Positions 7,613 to 15,781 are shown, counted from the stretch's first letter. The stretch: DNA of 56,292 bases from Eubacteriaceae bacterium (GCA_902362875.1 CABIYF010000019.1:1-56292); one strand, 5' to 3'. Made by a program: numbers and translations. Notes: generated from the letters alone by a model not told the origin.

Positions 7613-8572
7613 ATGCTTAAGATACAATACAGAAATGCAAAAGATGGTGGAATTGAAGTACTTCGATGTTTCAGCCGGGAACAACAGGTAACGATTCCAG
7701 CGCAGATTGAAGGAAAGGCAGTCACAAAGATTGGTGATTATGCATTTTCTTCGCACAAAAGAAAAGAAGACGAAGCAAAAGAAATTATCATCGGAGAAGA
7801 CTTTTTTGGAAATGAAGAAGAACCGATGTTTTGTGGAGAAAATGTCAAAGAAGTTTATCTTCCACATACAGCAGTAGAAATTGGGAAATATGCATTTTAC
7901 GGATGCGTAAATTTAACGACATTTGGATTCTCAGATTCTTTGTTGAGAACAGGTGCAGGAATCTTTACAGGATGCAAATTACAAAAGATCTATTATGATG
8001 TCTATGAAAATAAAAAAAGTGCATTGCGTGACGTTGTAAGGGATACCCGCTTTCCATTGCAGGTGCATATAAATTACAAGAATGAAGATACAAAAAGCCG
8101 TTTATTTTACCCGGAATATTATGAAGAAGCGGTAGAGAATACGCCGGCAAGAATTATAGAAACACATTTTCATGGGACAGGATACCAGTATCGTCAGAGT
8201 TTTCTGCGAGGAGAGATCGATTATCGCAAATATGATGATGTGTTTCCAGTGGCAGCAGTGCAGGAAGATCCGGATATTGTCTGGAAAATCTTATCTGGCC
8301 GTATGCTGATGCCATATGGAGTGTCAGATTTTGCATGGATGCAGTATGAAGGCTATATAAAGCAACATCAGTGTGAAATGATGAATTACCTGATGGAAGA
8401 AGACCAGATGCCATTTGTACAGTTTATGGCAGAAAAAAATTATTTTTCAAAAGAAGGGATCGAAGCAGCAATCGATTGGGCATCAAGAAAACATAAAACA
8501 GAACTTTTAAGTTTTCTGATGAATGAACAACATAAAAGATTTCCAAAGAAAAAGAAGACTTTTGAATTGTAG
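7613..8572 (+). CDS. BspA-like leucine-rich-repeat protein, cytoplasmic
   Basis: This 319-residue protein has no signal peptide. Residues 15-130 contain BspA/LRR_5-type repeats such as AVTKIGDYAFSS and AVEIGKYAFYGCVNLTTFGF. The remaining part, residues 140-319, is a charged helical region that I do not recognise; segments such as VWKILSGRMLMPYG and CEMMNYLMEEDQMPFVQFMA suggest helical repeats. It is the first gene of a probable operon with a vWA protein and a MoxR-type ATPase, so it may be a substrate-recognition subunit for that pair. This role is an inference from context. Confidence 0.75.
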   Translation: MLKIQYRNAKDGGIEVLRCFSREQQVTIPAQIEGKAVTKIGDYAFSSHKRKEDEAKEIIIGEDFFGNEEEPMFCGENVKEVYLPHTAVEIGKYAFYGCVNLTTFGFSDSLLRTGAGIFTGCKLQKIYYDVYENKKSALRDVVRDTRFPLQVHINYKNEDTKSRLFYPEYYEEAVENTPARIIETHFHGTGYQYRQSFLRGEIDYRKYDDVFPVAAVQEDPDIVWKILSGRMLMPYGVSDFAWMQYEGYIKQHQCEMMNYLMEEDQMPFVQFMAEKNYFSKEGIEAAIDWASRKHKTELLSFLMNEQHKRFPKKKKTFEL

Positions 8573-8636
8573 CAGGCAGAAAACGAATCAATCAAAAAAG
8601 AGAATAGTTATAAAAAGATAAAAGGATATGACGAGA

Positions 8637-9956
8637 ATGGAAGAAAATATCAACGAACGCCTGAGTGAACTTGGGACAAAGATTCTTGCGACAACAAGAA
8701 ATGAATTATATATCCATATGCGTTTTTTAGATGTTGCATTGAGCAGTTTTGCTTACGTGATCGATCCTTCCGTAAATGGAGTAGGAACAGATGGAATGTG
8801 CATGTTTTATCATCCGGGAGCTCTTGGAGGAATGTACAAAAGCAACAGAGTGAGAATGAACAGAGCTTATCTGCATATGGTGCTGCACTGCATTCTTCAT
8901 CATGTGACAAGAAGAAAAGGCAGGGACAAAACGCTGTGGAATATATCATGTGACATTGCGGTGGAATCCATCATTGATCACTGGCACTTAAAATGTATCC
9001 ATATGGTACAGACAAGACTTAGAAAAGATACATACAGGCAGATTGGAAATAAGCTAAAAGTATTTACAGCAGAAGGAATTTACAGATATCTGGTATCCTT
9101 AGGGCTGGATGAAAAGAAGCAGAAAGAACTGCAGATGGAATTTCGTGTAGATGATCATCAATACTGGCCGGAAGATCCAAAACAGGATCTGCATCAGGAA
9201 ATTGAAAATAAATGGAAAAATATCAGTGAAAAAACAGAAACAGATATGGAGACATTTTCAAGTGAAGAGTCACAGCAGGCAGGAGATTTGATCGGACAGG
9301 TACAGGTTGAAAACAGAGACCGTTATGATTACCGGGAGTTTTTAAGAAAGTTTTCTGTTTTGAGGGAAGAAGTCAGTGTTGATCCGGATTCCTTTGATTA
9401 TATATTTTACAGTTATGGACTTTCGATGTATGGAAATATGCCGCTGATCGAACCACAGGAATGGAAAGAAGTAAAGAAGGTAGAAGATTTTGCAATTGTC
9501 ATTGATACATCGATGTCCTGTTCAGGAGATCTTGTAAAGAAATTCCTCGAAGAGACTTATGATGTATTGACAGAGGCAGAGAGTTTTTTCCATAAAGTAA
9601 ATATTCATATCATTCAGTGTGATGAGATGGTGCAGAATGACCAGAAGATCACGGATGAAAAAGAACTAAAAGAATACATGGAACATTTAGAACTGATCGG
9701 AGAAGGCGGAACAGATTTCCGTCCGGCATTTGAGTATGTCAATCAGCTGATCGAACAAGGCGAATTTTATCATTTGAAAGGCCTCATTTATTTTACCGAT
9801 GGAAAAGGAACCTATCCAAAGAAGAAGCCGCCATATCAGACTGCATTTATTTTTATGCAGGAAGAATATGAAGATGTTGACGTACCACCATGGGCAGTTA
9901 AACTGATCGTTGATGCCGAAGATCTTGACGAAGGAGAAGAAGAACATGAATATTAA
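8637..9956 (+). CDS. vWA-like protein with DUF2201-type N-terminal domain
   Basis: This 439-residue protein has two parts. The first (about residues 15-150) resembles the putative metallopeptidase domain of DUF2201 proteins, but the expected HExxH is HMVLH at residues 80-84, so the catalytic glutamate is absent. The last part (about 285-430) is a von Willebrand A-like domain with a full MIDAS metal site: DTSMS (from residue 290), GGTDFRP and YFTDGKG. I choose the ATG at 8637, since AAAGGA is 10 nt upstream and too close to the ATG at 8628. The stop overlaps the start of the MoxR-type gene by 11 bases. MoxR ATPases with vWA partners commonly act as chaperones or metal-insertion machines; the target here is unknown. 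Confidence 0.85.
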   Translation: MEENINERLSELGTKILATTRNELYIHMRFLDVALSSFAYVIDPSVNGVGTDGMCMFYHPGALGGMYKSNRVRMNRAYLHMVLHCILHHVTRRKGRDKTLWNISCDIAVESIIDHWHLKCIHMVQTRLRKDTYRQIGNKLKVFTAEGIYRYLVSLGLDEKKQKELQMEFRVDDHQYWPEDPKQDLHQEIENKWKNISEKTETDMETFSSEESQQAGDLIGQVQVENRDRYDYREFLRKFSVLREEVSVDPDSFDYIFYSYGLSMYGNMPLIEPQEWKEVKKVEDFAIVIDTSMSCSGDLVKKFLEETYDVLTEAESFFHKVNIHIIQCDEMVQNDQKITDEKELKEYMEHLELIGEGGTDFRPAFEYVNQLIEQGEFYHLKGLIYFTDGKGTYPKKKPPYQTAFIFMQEEYEDVDVPPWAVKLIVDAEDLDEGEEEHEY

Positions 9957-11433
9957 AAGAGCAAAACAGGAAATCAAAGATTCCATTGAAGCATATTTAA
10001 CAAAAGACAACTACGGGGAATATAAAATCCCATCCATAAGACAGCGTCCAATCCTTCTGATGGGACCTCCGGGAATCGGAAAAACACAGATCATGGAACA
10101 GATCGCAAGAGAATGTGAAATTGGGCTGGTAGCTTATACGATCACACATCACACAAGACAAAGTGCGATCGGTTTACCATTTATCAGAGAAAAAGAATAC
10201 GGAGGACAGACATATTCTGTCACAGAATATACAATGAGTGAGATCATTGCATCTGTATATGAAAAAATCGAACAGACAGGAAATAAAGAAGGAATTTTAT
10301 TTATCGATGAGATCAACTGTGTATCTGAGACATTAGCACCAACTATGCTTCAGTTCTTACAGTGCAAAATGTTTGGAAACCAGAAAGTACCGGACGGCTG
10401 GATCATCGTGGCAGCAGGAAATCCACCAGAATATAACAAATCCGTCAGGGATTTTGATGTTGTAACACTTGACCGTATGAAAAAGATCGACGTGGAAGCA
10501 GACTATGAAGTGTGGAAAGAATACGCCTATCAGGCAGGAATTCATCCAGCAATTTTAGCCTATCTTGAAATCCGCAAAGAATATTTCTACCGCATGGAAA
10601 CAACCGTAGACGGAAAAGCTTTCGTAACAGCCAGAGGATGGGAAGATCTTTCACAACTGCTGAAAGTCTATGAGGAACTCGGAAAAGACATCGACAGAGA
10701 AGTTGTATTCCAATACTTACAACACTTAAAGATTGCCAAAGACTTTGCAAATTACTATGAGCTGTATAAGAAATACAAAGAAGATTACGGCATTGAACGC
10801 ATCTTACACGGACAATGGAATCAGGAAACAATCGGCAGATTAAAATTTGCAGCGTTCGATGAAAAATTAAGCGTTGTAGGATTATTAAACGGAAAATTAT
10901 CCGAAATGTTTGCTGAATCCTACCGTCAGGACGCTTATGTAACAGAATTATTTGGATGGTTAAAACAGCTGAAAACAGGAAAGACATTAAGCGAACTCGT
11001 CAAAGAAATCCATGAAGATTTCAATGAACAGAAAAAGACAGAAAAACTCGGAAAAGCACAGGAACATATGCTGCTTGATGTGATCAAAACATTAGAATCA
11101 TACGAACAGATCAGCAAGGCAGAACATCTGGAAGCAGATGCAGAATTTGAACGCATCCGCGAAGAATTCAAAAAAGAACCTGCCAAACTGGAACAGCAGA
11201 TCGAAGACACATCCAAAGCATTAGACAATGCCTTTGACTTCATGGAAGAAGCCTTCGGACAAAGTCAGGAAATGGTTGTGTTTGTTACAGAACTCAATGT
11301 CAATTATTACAGTGTGTGGTTTATTAAGGAAAATGGATGCGATAAGTATTATCAGTATAATCGCGGGCTTTTGTTTGATGAACAGCAGGAGGCGATATTG
11401 AGTGAGATGAGAGAAATAGAAGGGAAATTGTAA
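9946..11433 (+). CDS. MoxR-type AAA+ ATPase
   Basis: This 495-residue protein has a Walker A motif GPPGIGKT (residues 40-47), Walker B LFIDEINC (Asp121, Glu122), and a later segment AAGNPPEYNKSVRDFD typical of the sensor 1 region of MoxR proteins. The C-terminal third is helical and acidic, with possible coiled coil around residues 350-440, and it is longer than minimal MoxR proteins. I take the ATG at 9946, inside the end of the vWA gene, as the start; the two are translationally coupled. It probably remodels a client together with the vWA protein. The last codons and stop are shared with the left end of palindromic element 1. Confidence 0.9.
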   Translation: MNIKRAKQEIKDSIEAYLTKDNYGEYKIPSIRQRPILLMGPPGIGKTQIMEQIARECEIGLVAYTITHHTRQSAIGLPFIREKEYGGQTYSVTEYTMSEIIASVYEKIEQTGNKEGILFIDEINCVSETLAPTMLQFLQCKMFGNQKVPDGWIIVAAGNPPEYNKSVRDFDVVTLDRMKKIDVEADYEVWKEYAYQAGIHPAILAYLEIRKEYFYRMETTVDGKAFVTARGWEDLSQLLKVYEELGKDIDREVVFQYLQHLKIAKDFANYYELYKKYKEDYGIERILHGQWNQETIGRLKFAAFDEKLSVVGLLNGKLSEMFAESYRQDAYVTELFGWLKQLKTGKTLSELVKEIHEDFNEQKKTEKLGKAQEHMLLDVIKTLESYEQISKAEHLEADAEFERIREEFKKEPAKLEQQIEDTSKALDNAFDFMEEAFGQSQEMVVFVTELNVNYYSVWFIKENGCDKYYQYNRGLLFDEQQEAILSEMREIEGKL

Positions 11434-11454
11434 TTTGAAAGTAGTCGTGTAATT

Positions 11455-11547
11455 GTATATGAGAAAAACGAAATAATCACATAGAGGATCCAGACCAGAA
11501 ATTTTGCTCTGGATCCTCTATGTGATTATTTATTTTTTATCATATAC
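11455..11547. repeat. Palindromic element 1 (40-bp arms)
   Basis: Arms 11455-11494 and 11508-11547 match as inverted repeats at 37 of 40 positions, around a 13-nt centre containing AAATTTTGC. The outer ends are GTATATGAGAAAAA and TTTTTTATCATATAC, which are shared with elements 2 and 3. The left flank, from AAATTGTAATTTGAAAG, includes the stop codon of the MoxR-type gene and recurs at element 2. The right flank, AGAAAGACTTCAGTTGGCC, recurs at element 3. It may act as a terminator and looks like a dispersed palindromic repeat. Confidence 0.85.
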
Positions 11548-11582
11548 AGAAAGACTTCAGTTGGCCATCCCCCACAAAATCA

Positions 11583-11628
11583 TGAGAATTTTTCCCATTA
11601 ACCCAAGCAGTGTTGCATTAAAGCAACA
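11583..11628. promoter_or_regulatory. Composite motif copy 1 (Fur-like box + TGTTGC palindrome)
   Basis: TGAGAATTTTTCCCA (11583-11597), a 13-bp gap, then TGTTGC-N6-GCAACA (11611-11628). The same two parts with the same 13-bp spacing occur at 14571-14616 and 15638-15683. A possible promoter, TTGCAT-N17-TATCAT, overlaps the second part, so binding there would block the regulator gene that starts at 11681. Confidence 0.65.
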
Positions 11629-11680
11629 TTCCTTTTATCATTTTAAACAGAATAAGGAATTACAAGAAGAGGAAGATCAC

Positions 11681-12472
11681 ATGTCAAAAGAAATATCAAA
11701 ACAGGAAAAAGAAGATTATCTAAGTCTTATGTATGAGATGAAGCGAAAAGAAAATCAGATCGTAAAATCGGATCTGTCGAGAGAACTTGAAGTTCCGTTG
11801 TCGCGTGTTACCAGAGTTACAGATGGATTATTAGAGGAAGGATATCTGTTAAAAGACGAGGGAAGACGATTGTTTTTGACACCAATGGGATTGTCGAAAG
11901 GGCAGCAATGTCTGGAGCGAAAGCGGTGTCTGACGGAATTTTTGAGGCTTGTTTCTGGGGTAGATGGCAGCATTGCAAAGGAAAATGCATGTGCGATCGA
12001 GCATATTCTGGATGAACGTATTTTAACTGGAATCCGTATGTTTATGGAAAACAGACATACATACTCATATATGACAAGAGGAAATGACTTAAATTTAATG
12101 TTTCCAGAAGGAAAACGAATCATGCCGATCGCAATTTTTGAAAAAGGGACAGCACATCCACGGATTTTATCTAAGGAATATCATCAGTTTGAGAAACGTG
12201 TGGAAGTTGAGATCAGTGAGGAAAGTTATTTATATCTGAAACCAAAGGATTCTTTGATGTTAGAAAAAGAGATTCGTTATAAATATGGGAATCAGTGGAT
12301 GATTGCCAAAAAAGAAAATGGAAGATTTGGTATTTTAACGGAAGCATTAGACTGTACGATTCGAAGAAATGATAAATTATCTGAAGGAGTTGTAGAAATC
12401 TTGGTCAGTGACGGCCTTGAGGATGACATTTTGGAAGAATCAGTTGCTATTTTAACAGTATCATTGATATAG
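11681..12472 (+). CDS. Winged-helix regulator with DtxR-like N-terminus (paralogue A)
   Basis: This 263-residue protein begins with a DtxR/MarR-like winged helix (about residues 8-75: KEDYLSLMYEMKRKENQIVK, LSRVTRVTDGLLEEGYL, LFLTPMGLSKGQQ) followed by a helical segment in which NACAIEHILDE resembles the metal-binding helix of DtxR proteins. The C-terminal 130 residues form a domain I do not recognise; it ends ESVAILTVSLI, very like the end of the next protein (ESMATLIVKL). I take the ATG at 11681, preceded by AGAGGAAG. The two proteins are paralogues encoded in tandem, 10 bp apart. A composite motif lies directly upstream, suggesting autoregulation. A metal or haem ligand is plausible but not shown. 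Confidence 0.75.
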   Translation: MSKEISKQEKEDYLSLMYEMKRKENQIVKSDLSRELEVPLSRVTRVTDGLLEEGYLLKDEGRRLFLTPMGLSKGQQCLERKRCLTEFLRLVSGVDGSIAKENACAIEHILDERILTGIRMFMENRHTYSYMTRGNDLNLMFPEGKRIMPIAIFEKGTAHPRILSKEYHQFEKRVEVEISEESYLYLKPKDSLMLEKEIRYKYGNQWMIAKKENGRFGILTEALDCTIRRNDKLSEGVVEILVSDGLEDDILEESVAILTVSLI

Positions 12473-12482
12473 GAGTTTGATA

Positions 12483-13328
12483 ATGTGCGATAAAACAATG
12501 GAAAATTACAAACCAAATATGTTTCAGTTACAATGTTTGAAAGCATTGGAGATACAAATTGAGGGAGAAAAAGGGTACAATGAAGCAGAGATCGGAAGAA
12601 AAATGAAAGTAAACAGATCAACCATTTCCCGGTGTTTCAAGCGGTATCGTGAAGAGGGATTTCTGGAAGATAAAGGGTTTACAAAAAAAGGAAAAGAATT
12701 TCTGGAATATTATAAAATGATAGAGATGGATCTTTATCATTATTTTGCGTCGATTGGAATCAATGAAGAACAACAAAGACAAGCAGTAACCGGAATGTTT
12801 GATACTGCCGATATTGATACGATTCAGAAATTATGTCAGAAGGAAAAAATGCATCTGGAGTATGAGAATATCGGCAAAAATGAAAGCAAAGAAATTACGA
12901 AAATGACCTATGAACAGATATGTGCATGTTTAAAAAAAGGAGTCTATCAAGTTGCATTTTCCATATATCGTCAGGGAAAAGACTGGCAAAGTCTTTCTAT
13001 GGCAGATCAGGGATTTGAAAAGCCAGCATTTTTGTATATGGAGAATGATAAAAATTATTTGGAATTAACAGTCAGAGAAATGAAAGCTATGACAAAAGGC
13101 GGAGCTATGCTGTCAGGACACATTCAAACTGTAAAATGCAGAAGCAGCAGAGATGTACTGACAGATCTGCCGATCAAAGATAAGAAAATCCAGATACCAT
13201 TTGAAGATTTTGAATTTGAACAACTGTCAGAGACGGAGATCACGGGACAGATCCAGTTGTTTATGACAAGCAGTGTTGGAGAGAAAAGGATGCCGGAGAG
13301 TATGGCAACACTTATCGTGAAATTGTAA
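12483..13328 (+). CDS. Winged-helix regulator, divergent paralogue B
   Basis: This 281-residue protein starts with a helix-turn-helix region (about residues 10-75: GYNEAEIGRKMKVNRSTISR, then FLEDKGFTKKGKEFLEYY) similar in layout to the preceding DtxR-like protein. The metal-binding helix pattern is lost: the equivalent region reads AVTGMFDTADIDTIQKLCQK. The C-terminal domain (about 150-281) appears related to that of paralogue A and ends with a similar tail. The ATG at 12483 has AGGAG 7 nt upstream. A partner without a metal site may work as a heterodimer subunit or sense another ligand; this is inference. Its final codons and stop are shared with the left end of palindromic element 2. Confidence 0.7.
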   Translation: MCDKTMENYKPNMFQLQCLKALEIQIEGEKGYNEAEIGRKMKVNRSTISRCFKRYREEGFLEDKGFTKKGKEFLEYYKMIEMDLYHYFASIGINEEQQRQAVTGMFDTADIDTIQKLCQKEKMHLEYENIGKNESKEITKMTYEQICACLKKGVYQVAFSIYRQGKDWQSLSMADQGFEKPAFLYMENDKNYLELTVREMKAMTKGGAMLSGHIQTVKCRSSRDVLTDLPIKDKKIQIPFEDFEFEQLSETEITGQIQLFMTSSVGEKRMPESMATLIVKL

Positions 13329-13351
13329 TTTGAAAGGTAGTCGTTGGGATT

Positions 13352-13560
13352 GTATATGAGAAAAACAAAATAAGAGTATAAAAGATCCAGACCAGGAAAT
13401 TTATGCACGCCGTTTTGAACGGTCGCTGATTCGCTAGTTTTCCTTGCGCAACTCGCTTCGCTCAAACAGCGCACCAAACTAGCTGCGAACCGTTCAAAAC
13501 GACGGCAAAATTTCAATGGTTCTGGATCTTTTATACTCTTATTTTGTTTTTCTCATATAC
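13352..13560. repeat. Palindromic element 2 (perfect 40-bp arms)
   Basis: The arms 13352-13391 and 13521-13560 are perfect inverted repeats over 40 bp, and pairing continues inward with mismatches (GTTTTGAACGGT against ACCGTTCAAAAC). The outer ends match element 1. The inner part shares AATTTTGCCGT and GTTCGC segments with element 3. The left flank AAATTGTAATTTGAAAGG contains the stop codon of paralogue B, exactly as at element 1. The right flank is an imperfect inverted copy of the left flank. Confidence 0.85.
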
Positions 13561-13814
13561 ATGGACGGCTATTCAAATCACTACGGGTGTGTATGGGGAA
13601 CGGTGTTGGCTGTCAATGCTGGTATTTGCAGACGGACGATTTGAGAATTTAGTAAACTGCTGTTTTTAAATTTTCCAAACATCTCGTTAAATCGGTGATC
13701 GTAAGTTTCTTTAATCTTCCGTTCACGAATACAAAAATTATCAGCCAATACCGTTATCCATACCCACCTTTTCGAATTCCTACCATATTGTGGGTTCAGC
13801 ACTATAACCTTCAG
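13561..13814. other. Spacer between palindromic elements, no supported gene
   Basis: No convincing gene lies here. A 73-codon minus-strand frame (13581-13802) begins with GTG, has no ribosome-binding site and matches nothing I recognise. The start of the spacer mirrors the flank left of element 2. The whole stretch 13329-14079 separates two convergent genes and is mostly palindromic repeat. Confidence 0.6.
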
Positions 13815-14045
13815 GTATATGATAAAAAATAAATAATGGTCTGGAAAAGCAGCATTAGAATTTTGCCGTGTTTTTGAAAAGTTCGCGGCTCAATTGGGCG
13901 ATTGTTTGAGCCTCAAAGACTACTGATTTGAGTACCTTTGAAGGCGAGTTATCGCAGGAAATTGAGCGGATAAGCGACTTGTCAAAAACACGTGCAAAAT
14001 TCTCTAGCTGCTTTTTCAGACCATTATTTATTTTTTATCATATAC
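13815..14045. repeat. Palindromic element 3 (about 70-bp arms)
   Basis: GTATATGATAAAAAAT at the left pairs with its complement at 14030-14045, and pairing continues inward for about 70 bp with few mismatches (GGTCTG, AAGCAGC, GAATTTTGC, GTTTTTGA). The inner part forms further hairpins (CTCAATTG and ATTGAG). The right flank equals that of element 1 (AGAAAGACTTCAGTTGGCC, then CCACAAAATCA) and runs into the stop codon of the XRE regulator. Confidence 0.85.
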
Positions 14046-14079
14046 AGAAAGACTTCAGTTGGCCGATTTACCCACAAAA

Positions 14080-14397
14080 TCAGAATTCCCAAACCTCAAT
14101 AGTCTTCAATAATTTTTCTTTCGTATCCACATCAAGATTCAAAATCACGTCATAAAGTTTTCGATCAAGAGCAGTTTCTGCATACTCAGGATCAAGATTT
14201 CCAACAAGGGAATCTAAAGAACAACCAACAAGTTTTGCATAATATATCAAAACACGTAAAGACATTGCAGTACGGTTATTTTCTACATTACTGATATAAC
14301 CAGGTGTTACGCCGAGAGCTTCAGCTACCTGATTTTGTGTTAATCCCATTTTCTGACGGATATGTTTGATATGAGTACCATAATCTTCTGAGTTCAT
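14080..14397 (-). CDS. XRE-family HTH regulator
   Basis: This 105-residue protein has a Cro/cI-type helix-turn-helix over residues 8-65 (IRQKMGLTQNQVAEALGVTP, GYISNVENNRTAMSLRVLI) and a short helical C-terminus. The target is unknown. It lies alone between palindromic element 3 (downstream) and a 630-bp spacer with a composite motif and a possible small RNA (upstream). Its stop codon is shared with the right flank of element 3. Confidence 0.9.
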   Translation of the reverse strand: MNSEDYGTHIKHIRQKMGLTQNQVAEALGVTPGYISNVENNRTAMSLRVLIYYAKLVGCSLDSLVGNLDPEYAETALDRKLYDVILNLDVDTKEKLLKTIEVWEF

Positions 14398-14570
14398 ATT
14401 AACATCCTTTCCTATATATTATTGATAATAAAATTATATAATAAATTATGGGGAAAATGTAGCTATTAATAACATACAATATGTGGAATAAATATAAGAA
14501 AGACTCAACGGAACGATAATCAGAAAATATATTCTAGCATAGGATAAAAGAAATATTATCATCGAGTAAT

Positions 14571-14616
14571 TGATAATTATTCTCAATTACTCGATCAATG
14601 TTGCACAGATGCAACA
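14571..14616. promoter_or_regulatory. Composite motif copy 2 (Fur-like box + TGTTGC palindrome)
   Basis: TGATAATTATTCTCA (14571-14585) fits a 7-1-7 Fur box with one mismatch in one half (TGATAAT-N-ATTATCA). It sits in the centre of a 35-bp palindrome (14561-14595, perfect 13-bp arms). After 13 bp comes TGTTGCA-N4-TGCAACA (14599-14616). A promoter follows at 14691. Confidence 0.7.
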
Positions 14617-14690
14617 AGATGAAGAAAAAGAATATGATATATGAGAAACATATTATCATTTTTTAGGTAAAATGATAAAACTTGTTTTTG

Positions 14691-14806
14691 TTGACCAAAG
14701 ATTCTGAATATGGTAAAAACAAGATAGAACATGAACCTTCGGTGAGTGTAAAATAATAGCTAACAAAAGGAAGAAGAATCTGGAAAGTAATCTGGGTTCT
14801 TTTTTC
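14691..14806 (+). ncRNA. Candidate small RNA under composite-motif control
   Basis: TTGACC (14691-14696), 17 bp, then TAAAAA (14714-14719) form a promoter that closely resembles the haem-operon promoter, including the preceding AAAACTTGTTTT. A weak GU-containing hairpin, AAGAATCT with GGGTTCTT, followed by T6, ends at about 14806. The predicted transcript is about 80 nt and has no plausible reading frame. With a Fur-like box 105 bp upstream, it could be an iron- or haem-responsive small RNA. This is inference from layout only. The rest of the 14398-15028 spacer holds no gene. Confidence 0.4.
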
Positions 14807-15028
14807 TTATCTTAATCTTGCTAAAAAATAAATATTGTAAATAAGTGGAAGATATGATAATGTAAGAATATAAATCGATTTATAAAAAAGAGCTTTTCAA
14901 CAAAACAGATCAAAGAATCAATTCATAAATTTCAAAAGCTGTAATAACAGTCATATAAAATCTTGCAGATCTGCAATCAATAAAAATCAGCGAAAGAATA
15001 AAAGAATTAACATACAGGAGGACAGCCT

Positions 15029-15487
15029 ATGGCAAGAACAGATGAGCCAATAAAAAAACTATTCAAAAATAAGGAAAACTTTGCAGACCTGTTCAACGCG
15101 ACGATATTTCAAGGAGAACAGATTATAAAACCAGATAAACTAATCGAGATCAGTACTGAAGATATTCATATCAAAGATATCAGTGTACAAAAAAAGAATG
15201 TATCAAGTGAAATTTCAAATGATCAGGAAAGAGACGAAACAGCAGAACGATTTAGAACTACGGCAGAATGCAGAAGGCAAATATTATAGAAGAAAGCTGA
15301 CGAAAAATACATTGAAGAAAACGACGAAAAACTGCAACATATGAATCAGGATATTCATAATGCAATTGTAGCATTAATGGGAAGCGAGATATTAGAAGGA
15401 ATAGAAAGTGAAGAAGAAGGAAAAATTCGAATGGAAAGTAAGGCATTACAAGCAATTCAGAAAATCTATAAGCTGTTAAATTCATAA
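15029..15487 (+). pseudogene. Rpn/PD-(D/E)XK nuclease-family remnant with in-frame amber stop
   Basis: The first 50 codons (KKLFKNKENFADLFNATIFQ, then GEQIIKPDKLIEI) match the start of Rpn-family PD-(D/E)XK recombination-promoting nuclease/putative transposase proteins common in Lachnospiraceae. The family's catalytic core is missing. A TAG at 15287-15289 interrupts the frame, but the same frame then stays open to 15487 with a helical end (QDIHNAIVALMGSEILEGIE). I see an internal deletion plus a nonsense mutation. AGGAGG lies 7 nt before the ATG. A second remnant, of the family's C-terminus, lies at 34963-35274. Confidence 0.65.
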
Positions 15488-15564
15488 ATAATCAAGAGAA
15501 TTCCTATCATCAAAATCACAAAAAACATCATAAAAATAATTTACACCTGTTGCAATCAAACAAC

Positions 15565-15616
15565 AAAAAAGAGCAAGAAATTACAAACAAAAAAAGTAAT
15601 TTCTTGCTCTTTTTTA
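15565..15616 (+). terminator. Rho-independent terminator
   Basis: A perfect stem (AAAGAGCAAGAAATTAC with its complement) ends in T6. It follows the nuclease remnant and isolates the haem operon from upstream reading. Confidence 0.9.
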
Positions 15617-15637
15617 TAGTTTACCACACAAAATAAA

Positions 15638-15683
15638 TGAGAATATTTTTCAACAAAATCAAAAGTGTTGCACACAGGCAACA
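15638..15683. promoter_or_regulatory. Composite motif copy 3, upstream of haem operon
   Basis: TGAGAATATTTTTCA (15638-15652), 13 bp, TGTTGC-N6-GCAACA (15666-15683). It shares the preceding ACAAAAT with copy 1. It lies about 100 bp upstream of the haem-operon -35 element. A weaker version of the second part alone is at 15548-15565 (TGTTGC-N6-ACAACA). Confidence 0.65.
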
Positions 15684-15781
15684 GATTACAAAAGGAATAA
15701 AAATCGCATAAAATAAGGGTTTTAAGCAGATGGGAAATATTTGATATTATAAATCGGCATATTTTGAAAAACTTGTTTTGA

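Noticed and set aside
13581..13802. 73-codon minus-strand reading frame between palindromic elements
   Set aside because: GTG start without ribosome-binding site, no recognisable domain, and it lies in repeat-derived DNA.
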